A stretch of 64,000 nt of DNA from JADJWR01 sp964509545 (GTDB lineage Bacteria; Pseudomonadota; Gammaproteobacteria; Burkholderiales; Burkholderiaceae_F), in contig CAZDXQ010000016.1 of NCBI GenBank assembly GCA_964509545.1, positions 1-64,000 on the forward strand. The letters are read 5' to 3'. Below are positions 26,591-35,103 of this stretch, piece by piece (position 1 is the first letter of the stretch; the number at the start of each line of letters is the position of its first letter). The notes beneath the pieces were generated by a model. That model did not search any database and was not told where the DNA came from. It worked only from the letters and a program-made list of their open reading frames with translations. Both the position numbers and the translations under genes were made by a program.

Positions 26591-27666
26591 GCGTTCTCCG
26601 CGGCGCCCGTCCTAGCGCCGTAGTTGGCGTTCATCCACTCGCGGTAGCGCCCGTCACGCACGCGGTCGACCCAGTCCATGTGCTCGAGGTACCACCGCAC
26701 CGTGGCGCGGATGCCCTCGCCGAACGAATGCTGCGGCGCCCATCCCAGCTCGGCCTCGATCTTGCCCGGATCGATGGCATAGCGGCGATCGTGGCCCGGT
26801 CGGTCGGTGACGAAACGAACCTGCTCGCTGTAGCGTCCGGCGCCCTTGGGCCGCATTTCATCGAGGATGGCGCAAACGGTGTTGACGACGTCGATGTTGC
26901 GGATTTCGTTCTTGCCGCCGATGTTGTAGGTCTCGCCGGGGCGGCCGCCGCGCAGTACCCGGCGGACCGCAGCGCAGTGGTCGGTGACGTAGAGCCAGTC
27001 GCGCACGTTGCGCCCGTCGCCGTACACCGGCAATTCCTTGCCGTCGAGGGCATTGAGGATCATCAGCGGAATCAGTTTCTCCGGAAACTGGAACGGCCCG
27101 TAGTTATTGCTGCAGTTGGTCGTCAGCGTCGGCAAAGCGTAGGTGTGGTGATAGGCCCGCACCAGGTGATCCGAGGCGGCTTTGGAGGCCGCGTACGGGC
27201 TGTTCGGCGCGTAAGGCGTGGCTTCGCTGAAGGCCGGATCGTTCTCGTCAAGCGAGCCATAAACCTCGTCGGTGGAGACATGCAGGAAACGAAAGCCGTC
27301 GCGCTCGCTGCCGGTCAATTCGGCCCAGTAGGCGCGCACGGCTTCCAGCAGTTCGAAGGTGCCGTTGATGTTCGTCCGCACGAACTCGCCCGGCCCGTGG
27401 ATCGAGCGGTCGACATGGCTCTCGGCGGCGAAATGCAACACGGCGCGCGGCCGATGCCGCCCAAGCAGTTCCGCGACGGCCTGCCGGTCGCAGATGTCGA
27501 CCTGCACCAGGGCGAAGGCAGCGTTGCCCTGAACCGCCTTCAGGTTGTCCAGGTTGCCGGCGTAGGTGAGCTTGTCGATGACAAGCACCGGCTCGCCCTC
27601 CAAGCGCAACCACTCGTGGACGAAATTGGCTCCGATGAAGCCGGCACCACCGGTGATGAAGATCAT
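26587..27666 (-). CDS. rfbB: dTDP-glucose 4,6-dehydratase
   Basis: 359 aa NAD-dependent extended SDR. MIFITGGAGFIGANFV is the glycine-rich start, STDEVYG supplies catalytic Thr/Asp/Glu residues and YAASKAASDH the Tyr/Lys pair; NNYGPFQFPEKLIP is the dTDP-sugar motif. The ATG at 27666 is right for the family; the longer frame upstream is not conserved. It is the first gene of the rfbBACD-wzm-wzt run, so the operon promoter lies in the 296-bp gap before the divergent GT2 gene. Confidence 0.95.
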   Translation of the reverse strand: MIFITGGAGFIGANFVHEWLRLEGEPVLVIDKLTYAGNLDNLKAVQGNAAFALVQVDICDRQAVAELLGRHRPRAVLHFAAESHVDRSIHGPGEFVRTNINGTFELLEAVRAYWAELTGSERDGFRFLHVSTDEVYGSLDENDPAFSEATPYAPNSPYAASKAASDHLVRAYHHTYALPTLTTNCSNNYGPFQFPEKLIPLMILNALDGKELPVYGDGRNVRDWLYVTDHCAAVRRVLRGGRPGETYNIGGKNEIRNIDVVNTVCAILDEMRPKGAGRYSEQVRFVTDRPGHDRRYAIDPGKIEAELGWAPQHSFGEGIRATVRWYLEHMDWVDRVRDGRYREWMNANYGARTGAAENA

Positions 27667-27895
27667 GACGACGAGGAAAGAAGCTGACGCCGACGAGCGC
27701 GCAGCAAGAATTCCGCGCCGCCTTTGTCGGAGTGCAGCAATCGCCCGGCTCAACCGGCCAGAGCAGAAGGGCGAAGTTTAGCCAATCGAAGGCAAGACCT
27801 TTTTCTGTCTGTGCCGGCCGCATTAACCGATAGCCGTGGCGCGGGCTGGGTAGCCTCAGCGGCGCATGGCCGATGCGTGCGATCATTGCCACGCC

Positions 27896-27941
27896 GGTGC
27901 GAGCCGCCCCGTCCGAGAAATCGGGCGGGGCGGCTCGCACC
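27896..27941. repeat. Long GC-rich hairpin with GAAA loop
   Basis: A perfect 16-bp inverted repeat (27896-27911 with 27926-27941) continues inward through a T-G wobble and CCGA/TCGG pairing to a GAAA loop (27917-27920), making about 21 consecutive pairs in 46 bases. There is no T-run on either strand, so it is not a standard intrinsic terminator. It lies between the divergent rfbB and GT2 genes and ends about 21 bases before the ATG chosen for the GT2 gene, so on the plus strand it would fold in the 5' leader (or within codons if the gene starts at 27873). Confidence 0.85.
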
Positions 27942-27962
27942 GCACGGCCCGACAGTTGCGCA

Positions 27963-28796
27963 ATGTCCTCGTCGTTCCTCCGCAGCGTCACGCTTTCCGT
28001 CATCAGCCACGAGCAGCACTCGATGGTCGATGTGTTGCTGGCCACGCTTGCCGGAATCGCCGCGCCTGAACTGGCGAGGATCGTCATCACCCAGAATCTG
28101 CCGGAGCGCTCGACGAGCGCAAGCGGTCTGGACCTGCCTCCGGTGCAAGTGATTCGCAATCCGCGGCCCCGCGGATTCGGCGCCAACCATAATTCGGTAT
28201 TCGGGCACGTCGATACCGAGTTCTTCGCCATCGTCAACCCTGATATCTCGCTCACGCACAACCCGTTTCCTGCGTTGCTCGAGGCCCTGCGCGCCGGCGC
28301 CGGTGTCGCTGCGCCAACCGTGCTTGAACCCGATGGCACGGTGGCCGATTCCGCGCGAGCGCTGCTGACACCGTGGGAGCTTCTCGCTCGTCGACTACCG
28401 GGTTATCGCCCGCCGGCGACGCCGGCGTGGTTCGCCGGCATGTTCGTTGTCTTTCGCACGGACGCGTTTGCCAAGGTGGGCGGATTCGACGAGCGATACT
28501 TCATGTACTGCGAAGACTTCGACATCTGTGCCCGACTGCGCCTTGCCGGCTGGCCGCTGGCGTTGGTCCGAGACGCTTCCGTCGTGCACGCCGCGCAGCA
28601 GCTCAGCCACCGATCGCTTCGGCACCTGAGGTGGCATATCGGCAGCCTGATGCGCACCTGGGCGTCGCCGACGATCTGGCACTACAGGACGCTGCTCGGG
28701 CGGGACGCCGCCGCGACCGCGGAGGGCACGGCCGGCAAGGCAGATGACCGTCCCGTGCCCGCAAACGTGGCGACGGCGCAGGGCCGGCGCCCATAA
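27963..28796 (+). CDS. Glycosyltransferase family 2 (rhamnosyltransferase-like)
   Basis: 277 aa. The GT2 fold is seen in LSVISHEQHSMV at the start, NPDISLTHNP (the DxD-like region), WFAGMFVVFRTDAFAKVGGF and the catalytic-base region FDERYFMYCEDFDICARLR. It resembles WbbL/RfbF-type transferases that add rhamnose or a similar sugar to a lipid-linked acceptor; this fits the divergent dTDP-rhamnose genes but the donor is inferred. The ATG at 27963 starts the fold; an in-frame ATG at 27873 would place the 27896-27941 hairpin inside codons. No strong ribosome binding site is seen at either start. Confidence 0.82.
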   Translation: MSSSFLRSVTLSVISHEQHSMVDVLLATLAGIAAPELARIVITQNLPERSTSASGLDLPPVQVIRNPRPRGFGANHNSVFGHVDTEFFAIVNPDISLTHNPFPALLEALRAGAGVAAPTVLEPDGTVADSARALLTPWELLARRLPGYRPPATPAWFAGMFVVFRTDAFAKVGGFDERYFMYCEDFDICARLRLAGWPLALVRDASVVHAAQQLSHRSLRHLRWHIGSLMRTWASPTIWHYRTLLGRDAAATAEGTAGKADDRPVPANVATAQGRRP

Positions 28797-28953
28797 GTGA
28801 GGCAGCAGCGAGGGATCGCGCGCTTGCCCGCTGGCCGGCCGCTCAGCCGCAGCGGCGAGCGGGCCCGCTCGCCGGGCGGCGCGGCACACACTGATAGATT
28901 CACCGGCCAACGGCAGCGGGATCAGCAGAAAATGACGTCAGGCAGCACGGAAC

Positions 28954-29883
28954 ATGGTTGCCAGGAATGAACTGAACCGCGCCCGCGTGCTGGTGGTCGG
29001 CGACGCGATGCTCGACCGCTACTGGTTTAGCGAGGTCGAGCGCATTTCGCCCGAAGCGCCAGTGCCCGTGGCGCGCGTGCGCTCGGTCGAAGAGCGCCTC
29101 GGCGGCGCGGCCAACGTGGCGCGCAACGTCGCCTCGCTCGGCGCGGTCGCCGGGTTGCTCACGGTGGTCGGCCGCGACGAAGCCGGCGCGACGATCGCGC
29201 GCTTGCTCGCGGCCAGCGCCATCCGTGGCCACCTGCATGCCGACGAAGGCCTGGCCACGACGGTGAAGGTGCGCGTGATCGCCCGCCAGCAGCAGATCGT
29301 GCGCGTCGACTTCGAGACGGCGCCGCAGGCCGAGGTTCTGGCGGCGCATCTGGACGAGTACGCGCGGCTGCTGCCCGACTGCGACGTGGTGCTGCTTTCC
29401 GACTACGGCAAGGGCGGGCTGACGCACATCGTGCGCATGATCGAACTGGCCCGCGCCGCGGGCCGCCCGGTGCTGGTCGATCCCAAGGGCGACGACTACT
29501 CGCGCTATGCCGGCGCCACGCTGGTCACGCCGAACCGCGCCGAACTGCGTGAGGTGGTCGGCCGCTGGCGCGACGAAGCGGACCTCGAGGTCCGCGCGCA
29601 GCGGCTGCGCCGAGAGCTGGGCATGCAGGCGCTGCTGCTGACGCGCAGCGAGGAAGGCATGACCCTTTACACCGACGAGCCCACCTGGAGCATCCCGGCG
29701 CAGGCGCGCGAGGTGTTCGATGTCAGCGGCGCCGGCGACACGGTCATCGCCGTGTTGGCGGCGATGCTGGCCGCCGGGCGGCCGCTGCGCGAGGCGGTCG
29801 CCACGGCCAACCGCGCCGGCGGCATCGTCGTCGGCAAGCTCGGCACGGCCACCGTGTCGTACGAGGAGCTTTTCGCCGTCTGA
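28954..29883 (+). CDS. hldA: D-glycero-beta-D-manno-heptose-7-phosphate kinase
   Basis: 309 aa PfkB/ribokinase-family kinase (RfaE domain I). GDAMLDRYWF, GGAANVARNVASLG and the active-site SGAGDTVIAVLA with the catalytic Asp are present; there is no nucleotidyltransferase domain, so the two HldE activities are on separate genes, as in Neisseria and Burkholderia. It phosphorylates heptose-7-P at C1 on the way to ADP-heptose for LPS inner core. The partner genes hldD, gmhB and hldC follow after a decayed toxin-antitoxin pair; gmhA is not in this window. Confidence 0.92.
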   Translation: MVARNELNRARVLVVGDAMLDRYWFSEVERISPEAPVPVARVRSVEERLGGAANVARNVASLGAVAGLLTVVGRDEAGATIARLLAASAIRGHLHADEGLATTVKVRVIARQQQIVRVDFETAPQAEVLAAHLDEYARLLPDCDVVLLSDYGKGGLTHIVRMIELARAAGRPVLVDPKGDDYSRYAGATLVTPNRAELREVVGRWRDEADLEVRAQRLRRELGMQALLLTRSEEGMTLYTDEPTWSIPAQAREVFDVSGAGDTVIAVLAAMLAAGRPLREAVATANRAGGIVVGKLGTATVSYEELFAV

Positions 29884-29937
29884 CGGCCACGGAACGTCCG
29901 GTTGGCATCTTGATGTCAGACCGTCACATCTTGCTGA

Positions 29938-30172
29938 ATGCGCACCACGGTCAGGCTTGATGGACATCTGTTGGCCTTGGCCAAGCGTCGCGCGGTCGAA
30001 ATGGGGCGCACGCTGACCTGTGCTGCAAGAAGCCCTGCGCGGGTCCCTGCAGCGGCAGGCCGGCAGGTCGAAACGGACGCCGCTCAAGCTCACGACGGTC
30101 GAGGGCGCCGGCCTACGCGCCGGCGTCGATCTCGACGACACGGCCGCGCTGCTGGAGACGATGGAGTTGTAA
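29938..30172 (+). pseudogene. Frameshifted antitoxin remnant (VapB-like)
   Basis: The frame starting at 29938 reads MRTTVRLDGHLLALAKRRA and then MGRTLT, the N-terminal DNA-binding/linker sequence of VapB-type antitoxins that begin RTTVRLDxxLL. After about 30030 the homology continues in the +1 frame as LQEALRGSLQ, KLTTVEGAGLRAGVDLDD and ALLETMEL, ending at TAA 30170-30172 immediately before the toxin gene. The two halves are out of frame, consistent with loss of two bases between them. No intact antitoxin can be made. Both halves point to the common antitoxin family paired with PIN toxins. Confidence 0.75.
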
Positions 30173-30610
30173 GTGGTGCCGGCGGACGTCAACGTCCTCG
30201 TCTACGCCCACCGCGAAGACACCGAGCATCATTCGCCCTGCCGGCGCTGGCTGGAGGCAACGATCAACGGCGATGAGCGCTACGGGGTGTGGGAACTCGT
30301 CCTGAGCGGCTTGGTTCGCGTTGCGACGCACCCGAAGGTCTTCGCCTCGCCCAGTTCGATGAGGCAGGCGCTCGAGTTCACCGAGCAGGTGCCAGAGCAG
30401 CCAAACGCCATGCTGATCGAACCAGGCGAGCGCCATTGGTCGATCTTCCGCCGCCTGTGCGTCTAAGCCAAGGCAAAGGGAAACCTGATCCCCGACGCGT
30501 ATTTCGCTGCTTTGGCCATCGAGGGCGGCTGCGCGTGGATCACCACTGACCGCGACTACAGCCGCTTTCCGGGCTTGCGCTGGAAGAGCCCGCTCCAGGT
30601 TCACGAACCT
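30173..30610 (+). pseudogene. PIN-domain toxin remnant with in-frame stop (VapC-like)
   Basis: It begins GTG at 30173, directly after the antitoxin stop. PADVNVLVYAHRED carries the first active-site Asp, and the frame reads on through LVLSGLVRVATHPKVF and PGERHWSIFRRL. A TAA at 30464-30466 interrupts it; the same frame then continues as NLIPDAYFAALAIEGG, TTDRDYSRFPGL and ends near RWKSPL, completing a full-length PIN domain. The stop removes the last two acidic residues needed for RNase activity. Together with the frameshifted antitoxin this is a dead VapBC-type module inserted between hldA and hldD. Confidence 0.78.
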
Positions 30611-30786
30611 TGCCGTCGATCGTTCGCCGGCAGCGCCGCGTTTGCGCCAGCGTCGGCTTCATGCGCGACACGTGTGTCGCGCGGTGTCTCGGTCCCGATG
30701 GACTCGCCGATCCGTCCCCCCTGTCGAACCTGCATGGCAGGAGGCTCGGGTGGTCCGCTCCTGGCGGAAGATCGGAGCCGCGAACG

Positions 30787-30792
30787 TACAAT
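30787..30792 (+). promoter_or_regulatory. Candidate -10 for hldD
   Basis: TACAAT about 83 bases before the hldD ATG, in the 260-bp gap after the toxin remnant. No good -35 hexamer is seen at 16-18 bp, so this is a weak candidate. The same TACAAT type of box precedes the WecA-like gene (32996-33001) and pyrF. Confidence 0.3.
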
Positions 30793-30874
30793 GACCTTTG
30801 GCCGCCGGCTGGCGATCGAGCAGGTCCCCGCCCCACATCACGCCAAGCCCCCGATTCAAGCAGAGTCCACGTCA

Positions 30875-31864
30875 ATGAGCATCATCGTCACCGGCGCCGC
30901 CGGCTTCATCGGCGCCAATCTGGTCAGGGCGCTGAATGACCGCGGCGAGACCGACATCCTCGCCGTCGACAACCTGACCCGCGCCGACAAGTTCCGCAAC
31001 CTCGCCGACTGCGAGATTGCGGATTACCTGGACAAGGCCGAGTTCCGCGCGCTGCTCGGCCGCGGCGCGATCGGCCGGACGGACGCCGTGTTCCACCAGG
31101 GCGCCTGCTCCGACACGATGGAGAGCGACGGCCGCTACATGCTCGACAACAACTACCGCTATTCGCTGGAGTTGCTCGACTGGTGCCAGCAGCGGAAAGT
31201 CCCTTACATCTACGCGTCGTCGGCTTCGGTCTATGGACTGGGGCCGGTATTCGCCGAGGGCCGGGCGCACGAGAAGCCGCTGAACGTCTACGGCTACTCG
31301 AAGTTCCTGTTCGACCAGATCGTGCGCCGGCGGCTCAGCGCGCTGGTCGCGCCGGTGGTGGGGCTGCGCTATTTCAACGTCTATGGGCCGCGCGAAGCGC
31401 ACAAGGGGCGGATGGCTTCGGTGGCCTGGCACCACTTCAGCCAGTACCGCGCCGAATCCCGGGTCAGGCTCTTCGAGGGCAGCCACGGCTACGCCGACGG
31501 CGAGCAGCGGCGCGACTTCATCCATGTCGACGACGCGGTGGCGGTGAACCTGTTCTTTTATGAGAAACCGGCGTCGGGCCTCTATAACGTCGGCACCGGC
31601 CGGGCGCAGGCGTTCAACGACGTGGCGCTCACCGTCGTGAACTCGCTGCGCCGGCACGCCGGCGAGTTGCCCCTGCCGTTGGCCGACGCGGTGGCACAGA
31701 AGCGCATCGAATACGTGCCCTTTCCCGAGGCGCTGCGTGGCAAGTATCAGGCCTTCACGCAGGCCGACTTGACGCAGCTGCGCGCCGCGGGTTTCGCCCG
31801 GCCAATGGCGACCGTCGAACAGGGCGTGGCAGCCTATGTCGACTGGCTGCTGAAGCAGGGCTGA
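30875..31864 (+). CDS. hldD: ADP-L-glycero-D-manno-heptose 6-epimerase
   Basis: 329 aa extended SDR converting ADP-D-glycero- to ADP-L-glycero-D-manno-heptose for the LPS core. MSIIVTGAAGFIGANLV is the NADP-binding start; YASSASVYG and YGYSKFLFD hold the catalytic Ser and Tyr/Lys; RYFNVYGPREAHKG is typical of RfaD. The start at 30875 is set by the fold; in-frame sequence upstream belongs to the PIN-toxin remnant. The stop overlaps gmhB by one base. Confidence 0.95.
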   Translation: MSIIVTGAAGFIGANLVRALNDRGETDILAVDNLTRADKFRNLADCEIADYLDKAEFRALLGRGAIGRTDAVFHQGACSDTMESDGRYMLDNNYRYSLELLDWCQQRKVPYIYASSASVYGLGPVFAEGRAHEKPLNVYGYSKFLFDQIVRRRLSALVAPVVGLRYFNVYGPREAHKGRMASVAWHHFSQYRAESRVRLFEGSHGYADGEQRRDFIHVDDAVAVNLFFYEKPASGLYNVGTGRAQAFNDVALTVVNSLRRHAGELPLPLADAVAQKRIEYVPFPEALRGKYQAFTQADLTQLRAAGFARPMATVEQGVAAYVDWLLKQG

Positions 31865-32466
31865 TGACGACGCAGGCCGGCCTTCGCCGCGCTGCCTTCA
31901 TCGATCGCGACGGCGTGATCAACATCGATCACGGCTATGTCTTCCGCCGCGAGGACTTCCAGTTCGTGCCGGGCGTGCTTGCCGCCTGTGCGCAACTGCG
32001 CCGCCTGGGCTACGCGCTGGTGGTGGTGACCAACCAGTCCGGAATCGGCCGCGGCCTGTACAGCGAAGCCGATTACCAGCGGCTGACCGAGTGGATGCGC
32101 AGCGAATTCGCCAAGGCCGGTGCGCCACTGGCCGGCGTTTATCACTGCCCGCATCATCCGCAGGCCGCGCTGCCCGAGTATCGCCTTGCCTGCGGCTGCC
32201 GCAAGCCCGCGCCGGGCATGCTGTTGGCCGCGGCGCAGGATCTTGCGCTCGACCTCGCGCAGTCGGTGCTTTTCGGCGACAAGGACTCCGACATCGAGGC
32301 GGCGGCGGCAGCCGGCGTGCGTCGGCGCGTGCTGCTGGGCACCGACGGACTGAGGTTGCCGCCTGCCGATCTGGCGCCGCAGGCCAGCGCCCGTTTTGCG
32401 TCGCTTGCCGACGCCGTGCGCGGGCCGTGGCTGGACGCGGCGCTCACGGCGAATGCGCATGCCTGA
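31864..32466 (+). CDS. gmhB: D-glycero-beta-D-manno-heptose-1,7-bisphosphate 7-phosphatase
   Basis: 200 aa HAD phosphatase. FIDRDGVIN is motif I with both Asp residues, VTNQSGIGRG motif II and FGDKDSDIEAA motif IV. The zinc-loop ligands CPHHP ... CGCRKP are kept, as in E. coli GmhB. It removes the 7-phosphate from heptose bisphosphate, between the hldA and hldC reactions. The ATG shares one base with the hldD stop. Confidence 0.94.
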   Translation: MTTQAGLRRAAFIDRDGVINIDHGYVFRREDFQFVPGVLAACAQLRRLGYALVVVTNQSGIGRGLYSEADYQRLTEWMRSEFAKAGAPLAGVYHCPHHPQAALPEYRLACGCRKPAPGMLLAAAQDLALDLAQSVLFGDKDSDIEAAAAAGVRRRVLLGTDGLRLPPADLAPQASARFASLADAVRGPWLDAALTANAHA

Positions 32467-32944
32467 GGCGCCGCGGTTCGAAGCGAAGATCGCCGCGCGC
32501 GCGGACCTGGCCCGCCGCGTGCAGTGGCTGCCGCGGCCGATCGTGCTGACCAATGGCGTCTTCGATCTGCTGCACCGAGGTCACGTCACCTACCTTTCCC
32601 GTGCCCGCGAACTGGGCGCGAGCCTCGTCGTGGCGGTGAACTCGGATGCCTCGGTGCGGCGGCTCGGCAAGGGCGGCGACCGGCCGATCAATACCGAAGC
32701 GGACCGCGCCGCGGTGCTCGCCGCGCTGGAAAGCGTGTCCCTGGTCACGATATTCGATGAAACGGTGCCGTTGCCGGTGGTGCAGATCGTCCGGCCCGAT
32801 GTCTACGTCAAGGGCGGCGATTACGACATGGCAACCATCGCGGAGGCGCAGCTGGCACGCGCCTGGGGCGCGAAGACGGTGGCGATCGCCTTCGAGTTCG
32901 AGCGCTCCACTTCCGCCCTCCTGGCCAGGGTACGTGGTGGCTGA
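32459..32944 (+). CDS. hldC: D-glycero-beta-D-manno-heptose-1-phosphate adenylyltransferase
   Basis: 161 aa cytidylyltransferase-fold protein (RfaE domain II). TNGVFDLLHRGHVTYL contains the HxGH nucleotide-binding motif and VKGGDYDMATI the family KGxDY-like motif. It makes ADP-heptose from heptose-1-P, completing the pathway with hldA, gmhB and hldD. The ATG at 32459 overlaps gmhB by 8 bp; another in-frame ATG lies two codons upstream. Confidence 0.93.
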   Translation: MPEAPRFEAKIAARADLARRVQWLPRPIVLTNGVFDLLHRGHVTYLSRARELGASLVVAVNSDASVRRLGKGGDRPINTEADRAAVLAALESVSLVTIFDETVPLPVVQIVRPDVYVKGGDYDMATIAEAQLARAWGAKTVAIAFEFERSTSALLARVRGG

Positions 32945-33158
32945 GTCGCGGCTGCCGGCGCCGACCGGTTGAAGGGCCGGGTGTGGCCGGCTCGTTACAA
33001 TGCCGCCGGGCGCCTAAGGACTTCGCCTGCGCAGATTCGCCCCGCCAGCCGCGTCCGATTTCGCCGGTTCGCTCCTGCATCTACTGGCTTGCAGGCACTG
33101 GCGCCTCAAAGGGTGCTCATGCGCCCGGTTTTCCGCTTTCGGCCGGCTCGCCTCGATC

Positions 33159-34283
33159 TTGACCACGTCGCTTCAAGCCCTGCTCGCCTGCGCGCTGACC
33201 GCGGCCCTGATCCTCGCGCTGCGTGTTCCCGCAGAAAGAATCGGCCTGGTCGACCATCCGGGCGGCCGCAAGCGACACGACGACGTTGTGCCCTTGACCG
33301 GCGGCCTGGCGCTGACCCTCGGCTTCTACTTCGCGCTGGCGACCGCATTTCCGGCACTGGAGGAGCTGCGCGTGCTTCTGGTGGCGATCGCGGTGCTTGC
33401 CGCGGTCGGCGTCGCCGACGATCTGGCCGAGGTTCGGCCGCGCACCAAGCTGCTCGTGCAACTGGTCGCTGCCGCGCTGATGGCCTTCTGGGGCGAGCAC
33501 CTGCTGCTGCATCTCGGTGACCTCGTCGGCCGCGGCCGGCTGAACCTCGGCCTGCTTGCGGTGCCGCTGACCGTCTTTGCCACGGTGGCCGTTGTCAACG
33601 GCATCAACATGCTCGACGGCATCGACGGCCTCGCGGGAGGACTGGTCGCGGTGATGCTCGGCTACTTCGCGCTGTTTGCCTTCGTCCTCGGGGAGGCCGG
33701 CGCTATGAAAGTCATCGTCGTGCTGCTTGGCGCGGTGATCGGATTTCTGCTGTTCAACGCGCCGCATCCGTGGCCGGGCGGACGGATCTTCATGGGCGAC
33801 ACGGGCAGCCTCGTGCTGGGCTTCGCGGTGGCCTGGTTCACCATCGACCTGACACAGCGCCCCGCCCCGGCGGTCCCTCCGGTGGTGATGCTGTGGGTGG
33901 TCGGCGTGGTGCTGTTCGACCTGTTCACCGTCACTGTCCGGCGTGCGCTCCAGGGCCGCAATCCGACAGCGCCTGACCGCCTGCACATTCACCATCTGCT
34001 GCTTCGCTCCGGCTTTAGTCCGGTGGCAGCCTTGCTGCTGCTGCTGGCAGCCAATGCCGCACTGGGCGCCATCGGCACGGTCGGCTGGCTGGCCGGCCTG
34101 TCGGAGGCCGCGCTGTTCGCGGGCTTCCTGGCCACCGGCGGGCTTTACTTCGCTGTCCTGCTCGACCCGACGCGCCTGCTCAGACGACGCCGTCGCCGCG
34201 CGCAGGCCCAGGCGGCGCCGGAGGAGGAAACACGACCGGTGGAGATCCAGACGCGGACCTTCAGCACCGACCGTGACAAGTGA
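33159..34283 (+). CDS. Undecaprenyl-phosphate sugar-1-phosphate transferase (WecA/MraY family)
   Basis: About 374 aa, roughly ten transmembrane helices. Family motifs: ADDLAEVRPRTKL, the catalytic NGINMLDGIDGLAGG, FMGDTGSLVLGF and the cytoplasmic HIHHLL loop. It starts lipid-linked glycan synthesis by moving a sugar-1-P (often GlcNAc-1-P) from a UDP-sugar to undecaprenyl phosphate; the exact sugar is not readable. The C-terminal tail is Arg-rich then acidic. The only start giving the whole first helix is TTG at 33159, so the true start is uncertain. It could initiate the O-chain exported by Wzm/Wzt. It overlaps apaH by 11 bp. Confidence 0.88.
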   Translation: MTTSLQALLACALTAALILALRVPAERIGLVDHPGGRKRHDDVVPLTGGLALTLGFYFALATAFPALEELRVLLVAIAVLAAVGVADDLAEVRPRTKLLVQLVAAALMAFWGEHLLLHLGDLVGRGRLNLGLLAVPLTVFATVAVVNGINMLDGIDGLAGGLVAVMLGYFALFAFVLGEAGAMKVIVVLLGAVIGFLLFNAPHPWPGGRIFMGDTGSLVLGFAVAWFTIDLTQRPAPAVPPVVMLWVVGVVLFDLFTVTVRRALQGRNPTAPDRLHIHHLLLRSGFSPVAALLLLLAANAALGAIGTVGWLAGLSEAALFAGFLATGGLYFAVLLDPTRLLRRRRRRAQAQAAPEEETRPVEIQTRTFSTDRDK

Positions 34284-35103
34284 TCAACTCTGGATCATCG
34301 GCGACGTGCAGGGCTGCCTCGGCAGCCTGAACGCATTGCTATCGCAGCTGCCATCGGATTCCCGCCTGCTGTTCGTCGGCGACCTGGTCAACCGGGGCGC
34401 GCAGTCGCTCGCGTCGCTGCGCTTCGTCAGGGCGCTGGGTAATCGCGCCATTGCCCTGCTCGGCAACCACGATCTGCACCTGCTTGCGGTTGCCGCCGGC
34501 ATCCGGCCGCAGCACGACGACGATACGCTGTCCGACATCCTTGCCGCGCCGGACCGCGAGGAACTGCTCGACTGGCTGCGCGCGCGCCCGCTGGCCGTGC
34601 ACGAGGCGGGCGCCCTGTTCGTGCACGCCGGCGTGCTGCCGCAGTGGTCGGTCGACAAAACCCTCGCGCTCGCCGCTGAAGCCGAGGCGCGGCTGCGCGC
34701 GCCGGATCACCGCTCGTTTCTCGCCGCGATGTACGGCAACCGGCCGGCGCGGTGGGAAGACGACCTCGCGGGCGCCGACCGTATACGTTGCGTGATCAAC
34801 GCGCTGACCAGGCTGCGCTTTGTCGCAGCCGACGGGACGATGGATTTCGCCATCAAGCAAGGGCTTCACGCCGCAGCACCGGGGTTCGTGCCCTGGTTCG
34901 ACCATCCGGCGCGCGCCACGCGTGCGACGCCGGTCGTCTTCGGCCACTGGTCGACGCTCGGCCTGATGCTGCGCGACGATGCGGTCTGCCTCGACAGCGG
35001 CTGCGTCTGGGGCGGAGCGCTTACGGCGCTGGCCTGGCCGAGCCGGCGCCTGCTTCAGGTGCCGTGTCCGCCTTATCGACGGCCCGGTCCGGCGCCGGAA
35101 TGA
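34273..35103 (+). CDS. apaH: Symmetrical bis(5'-nucleosyl)-tetraphosphatase
   Basis: 276 aa calcineurin-like phosphoesterase. Metal-binding motifs IIGDVQGC, VGDLVNRG and GNHDLHLL occur in order, and VFGHWSTLGL and DSGCVWGG follow as in ApaH. It hydrolyses Ap4A to two ADP and can decap Np4-capped RNA. The GTG start at 34273 overlaps the end of the WecA-like gene. The last 83 bp overlap the plsC coding region on the opposite strand. Confidence 0.93.
   Translation: MTSDQLWIIGDVQGCLGSLNALLSQLPSDSRLLFVGDLVNRGAQSLASLRFVRALGNRAIALLGNHDLHLLAVAAGIRPQHDDDTLSDILAAPDREELLDWLRARPLAVHEAGALFVHAGVLPQWSVDKTLALAAEAEARLRAPDHRSFLAAMYGNRPARWEDDLAGADRIRCVINALTRLRFVAADGTMDFAIKQGLHAAAPGFVPWFDHPARATRATPVVFGHWSTLGLMLRDDAVCLDSGCVWGGALTALAWPSRRLLQVPCPPYRRPGPAPE

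Noticed and set aside
28395..30192. Minus-strand frames opposite the GT2 and hldA genes
   Set aside because: His/Arg-rich shadow sequence; both plus-strand genes have intact motifs.
30512..30874. N-terminal extension of HldD in the same frame
   Set aside because: The extension is the tail of the broken PIN toxin read through in frame; HldD's Rossmann motif begins at the ATG at 30875.
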